Source: Sympetrum striolatum (lineage: Eukaryota > Arthropoda > Insecta > Odonata > Libellulidae). Taken from it: DNA of 64,000 nt. The notes beneath the pieces were generated by a model. That model ran no database searches, was not told the origin of the DNA, and saw nothing but the letters and a program-made list of their open reading frames with translations. This document shows, piece after piece, positions 62,101-64,000 of this stretch. Positions within the stretch are counted from its first letter, which is position 1. Every line of letters starts with the position of its first letter. The translations under genes and the position numbers were made by a program. The stretch is from assembly GCA_947579665.1 (NCBI GenBank), contig OX388348.1, positions 9,734,001 to 9,798,000 on the forward strand, written 5' to 3'.

Positions 62101-64000
62101 GCTGTAAGGATTCTAAGAGAGAAGGGACCGGATAAATCGTAAATATTATGATAAATAAGTATCTTATAATAGTCATATAGATTAAAGTTAGATTCAATTG
62201 TTGTAATTCGTCATTTTTATTGAATTTTGATATTGAATGAGATTATTTTCTTTTCTGTCTAATTTCCTCTTCTTTGCCCTTATTCAGATCATTCCCTGAG
62301 GTAACAAAGGATTTCTAAGGGATGCGGTAAGGATTCTAAGAGAGAAGGGACCGGATAAATCGTAAATATTATAACAAATAAGTTATTTATAATAATCATA
62401 TAGATTAAAGTTAGATTCGATTGTTGTAATTCGTCATTTTTATTGAATTTTGATATTGAATGAGATTATTTTCTTTTCTGTTTAATTTCCTCTTCTTTGC
62501 CCTTATTCAGATCATTCCCTGAGGTAACAAAGGATTTCAAAGGGATGCTGTAAGGAATCTAAGAGAGAAGGGACCGGATAAATCGTAAATATTATAACAA
62601 ATAAGTATCTTATAATAATCATATAGATTAAAGTTAGATTCGATTGTTGTAATTCGTCATTTTTATTGAATTTTGATATTGAATGAGATTATTTTCTTTT
62701 CTGTCTAATTTTCTCTTCTTTGCCCTTATTCAGATCATTCCCTGGGGTAACAAAGTATTTCTAAGGGATGCTGTAAGGATTCTAAGAGAGAAGGGACCGG
62801 ATAAATCGTAAATATTATAACAAATAAGTATCTTATAATAATCATATAGATTAAAGTTAGATTCGATTGTTGTAATTCGTCATTTTTATTGAATTTTGAT
62901 ATTGAATGAGATTATTTTCTTTTCTGTCTAATTTCCTCTTCTTTGCCCTTATTCAGATCATTCCTTGAGGTAACAAAGGATTTCTAAGGGATGCTGTAAG
63001 GATTCTAAGAGAGAAGGGACCGGATAAATCGTAAATATTATAACAAATAAGTATCTTATAATAATCATATAGATTAAAGTTAGATTCGATTGTTGTAATT
63101 CCTAATTTTAATTGAATTTTGATGTTGAATGAGATTATTTTCTTTTCTGTCTAATTTCCTCTTCTTTGCCCTTATTCAGATCATTCCCTGAGGTAACAAA
63201 GGATTTCTAAGGGATGCAGTAAGGATTCTAAGAGAGAAGGGACCGGATAAATCGTAAATATTATGATAAATAAGTATCTTATAATAATCATATAGATTAA
63301 AGTTAGATTCGATTGTTGTAATTCGTCATTTTTATTGAATTTTGATATTGAATGAGATTATTTTCTTTTCTGTCTAATTTCCTCTTCTTTGCCCTTATTC
63401 AGATCATTCCCTGAGGTAACAAGGGATTTCTAAGGGATGCTGTAAGGATTCTAAGAGAGAAGGGACCGGATAAATCGTAAATATTATAACAAATAAGTAT
63501 CTTATAATAATCATATAGATTAAAGTTAGATTCGATTGTTTTAATTCGTCATTCCTATTGAATTTTGATATTGAATGAGATTATTTTCTTTTCTGTCTAA
63601 TTTTCTCTTCTTTGCCCTTTTTCAGATCATTCCCTGGGGTAACAAAGTATTTCTAAGGGATGCTGTAAGGATTCTAAGAGAGAAGGGACCGGATAAATCG
63701 TAAATATTATAACAAATAAGTATCTTATAATAATCATATTGATTAAAGTTAGATTCGATTGTTGTAATTCGTCATTTTTATTGAATTTTGATATTGAATG
63801 AGATTATTTTCTTTTCTGTCTAATTTCCTCTTCTTTGCCCTTATTCAGATCATTCTCTGAGGTAACGAAAGATTGGTAAGGGATGCTGTAAGGATTCTAA
63901 GAGAGATGGGACCGGATAAATCGTAAATATTATGATAAATAAGTATCTTATAATAATCATATAGATTAAAGTTAAATTCGATTGTTGTAATTCGTCATTT
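53157..64000. repeat. Large duplication block C (rearranged, runs off the window)
   Basis: Matches 26424 onward at an offset of 26,733 bp and block B at 15,817 bp (AGATAAACCG at 38522 and 54339). Near 57180 it departs from A and B, and 57180-59600 is a reshuffled set of monomers in which several occur twice (for example GTAATCTTCATTTTTTTGA near 55750, 57310 and 59310). From about 59600 it follows B again: ATTAAGGACAG at 43028 and 59951 (offset 16,923 bp), then AAGTTATTTA at 45234 and 62380 (offset 17,146 bp). One extra monomer lies near 60739-60961. Confidence 0.85.

Larger units (their letters stand above)
20513..64000. repeat. Right part of the ~223-bp satellite array
   Basis: About 195 monomers run head to tail in the same orientation as the left array and continue to the window edge. 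There is no inversion, unique sequence or second transposon. Internal order shows several nested duplications, listed separately. Recurrent short ORFs on either strand (for example at 29023-29247, 39939-40163 and 55756-55980 on the minus strand) are the same position of the same monomers copied with the blocks and are not counted as genes. Confidence 0.97.

Noticed and set aside
1..64000. CENP-B box in the satellite monomer
   Set aside because: No match to the core TTCGNNNNANNCGGG was seen in the plus strand; the satellite lacks CGGG apart from the retrotransposon region. A centromeric role would not require it.
1..64000. CRISPR array, because of regular direct repeats
   Set aside because: The repeats are contiguous 223-bp monomers without unique spacers, and no cas genes are present.

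Overview
The window is almost entirely one tandem satellite array, interrupted once by a full-length non-LTR retrotransposon. The monomer is about 223 bp and AT-rich. By length, about 66 monomers lie left of the retrotransposon (1-14799) and about 195 to its right (20513-64000), roughly 261 in all. No host gene, tRNA, rRNA, CRISPR array or other unique sequence is visible. A satellite of this size, plus an I-clade-like element with two ORFs (endonuclease, reverse transcriptase, RNase H) and a 3' tail matching the common arthropod telomere repeat (CCTAA/TTAGG), points to an arthropod, most likely an insect. The locus is probably heterochromatin (centromeric, pericentromeric or subtelomeric). 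The species cannot be named from this sequence.

Layout. 1-8666: a 2,229-bp higher-order repeat (HOR) of ten distinct monomers, in three complete copies and one truncated copy. 8667-14799: more mixed monomers, including one copy of the same ten-monomer series with local expansions. 14800-20498: a 5,699-bp retrotransposon on the + strand, bounded by a 14-bp target-site duplication. 20513-28235: an 8-monomer (1,778 bp) unit followed by a 13-monomer (2,895 bp) tandem duplication. About 27190-38200 (block A) and 38201-50680 (block B): a very large tandem duplication of 11-12.5 kb. 50681-53156: a mosaic of pieces from the left array, including an empty copy of the retrotransposon insertion site. 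53157-64000: a third, rearranged copy (block C). Offsets between blocks change in whole-monomer steps (223, 446, 668, 894 and 5,564 bp). This is what unequal exchange in register would produce.

The retrotransposon looks complete and intact. ORF1 encodes a 479-aa Gag-like protein with three zinc knuckles. ORF2 encodes 1,232 aa with endonuclease, reverse transcriptase and RNase H motifs and a C-terminal CCHC finger. ORF1 would package the RNA; ORF2 would nick the target, copy the RNA and degrade the RNA strand. The closest empty paralogue of the insertion site, about 38 kb away, shows that the insertion is clean and recent compared with the last large array duplication, or that it entered only one copy.

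The less expected points are as follows. Every satellite monomer carries a branch-point-like CTAAT, a polypyrimidine tract ending in YAG, then 13 nt and a GAG|GTAAC donor-like site. The element's 5' UTR has two tandem hairpins with a compensatory base-pair change. The element's RNA would end in a telomere-like repeat.
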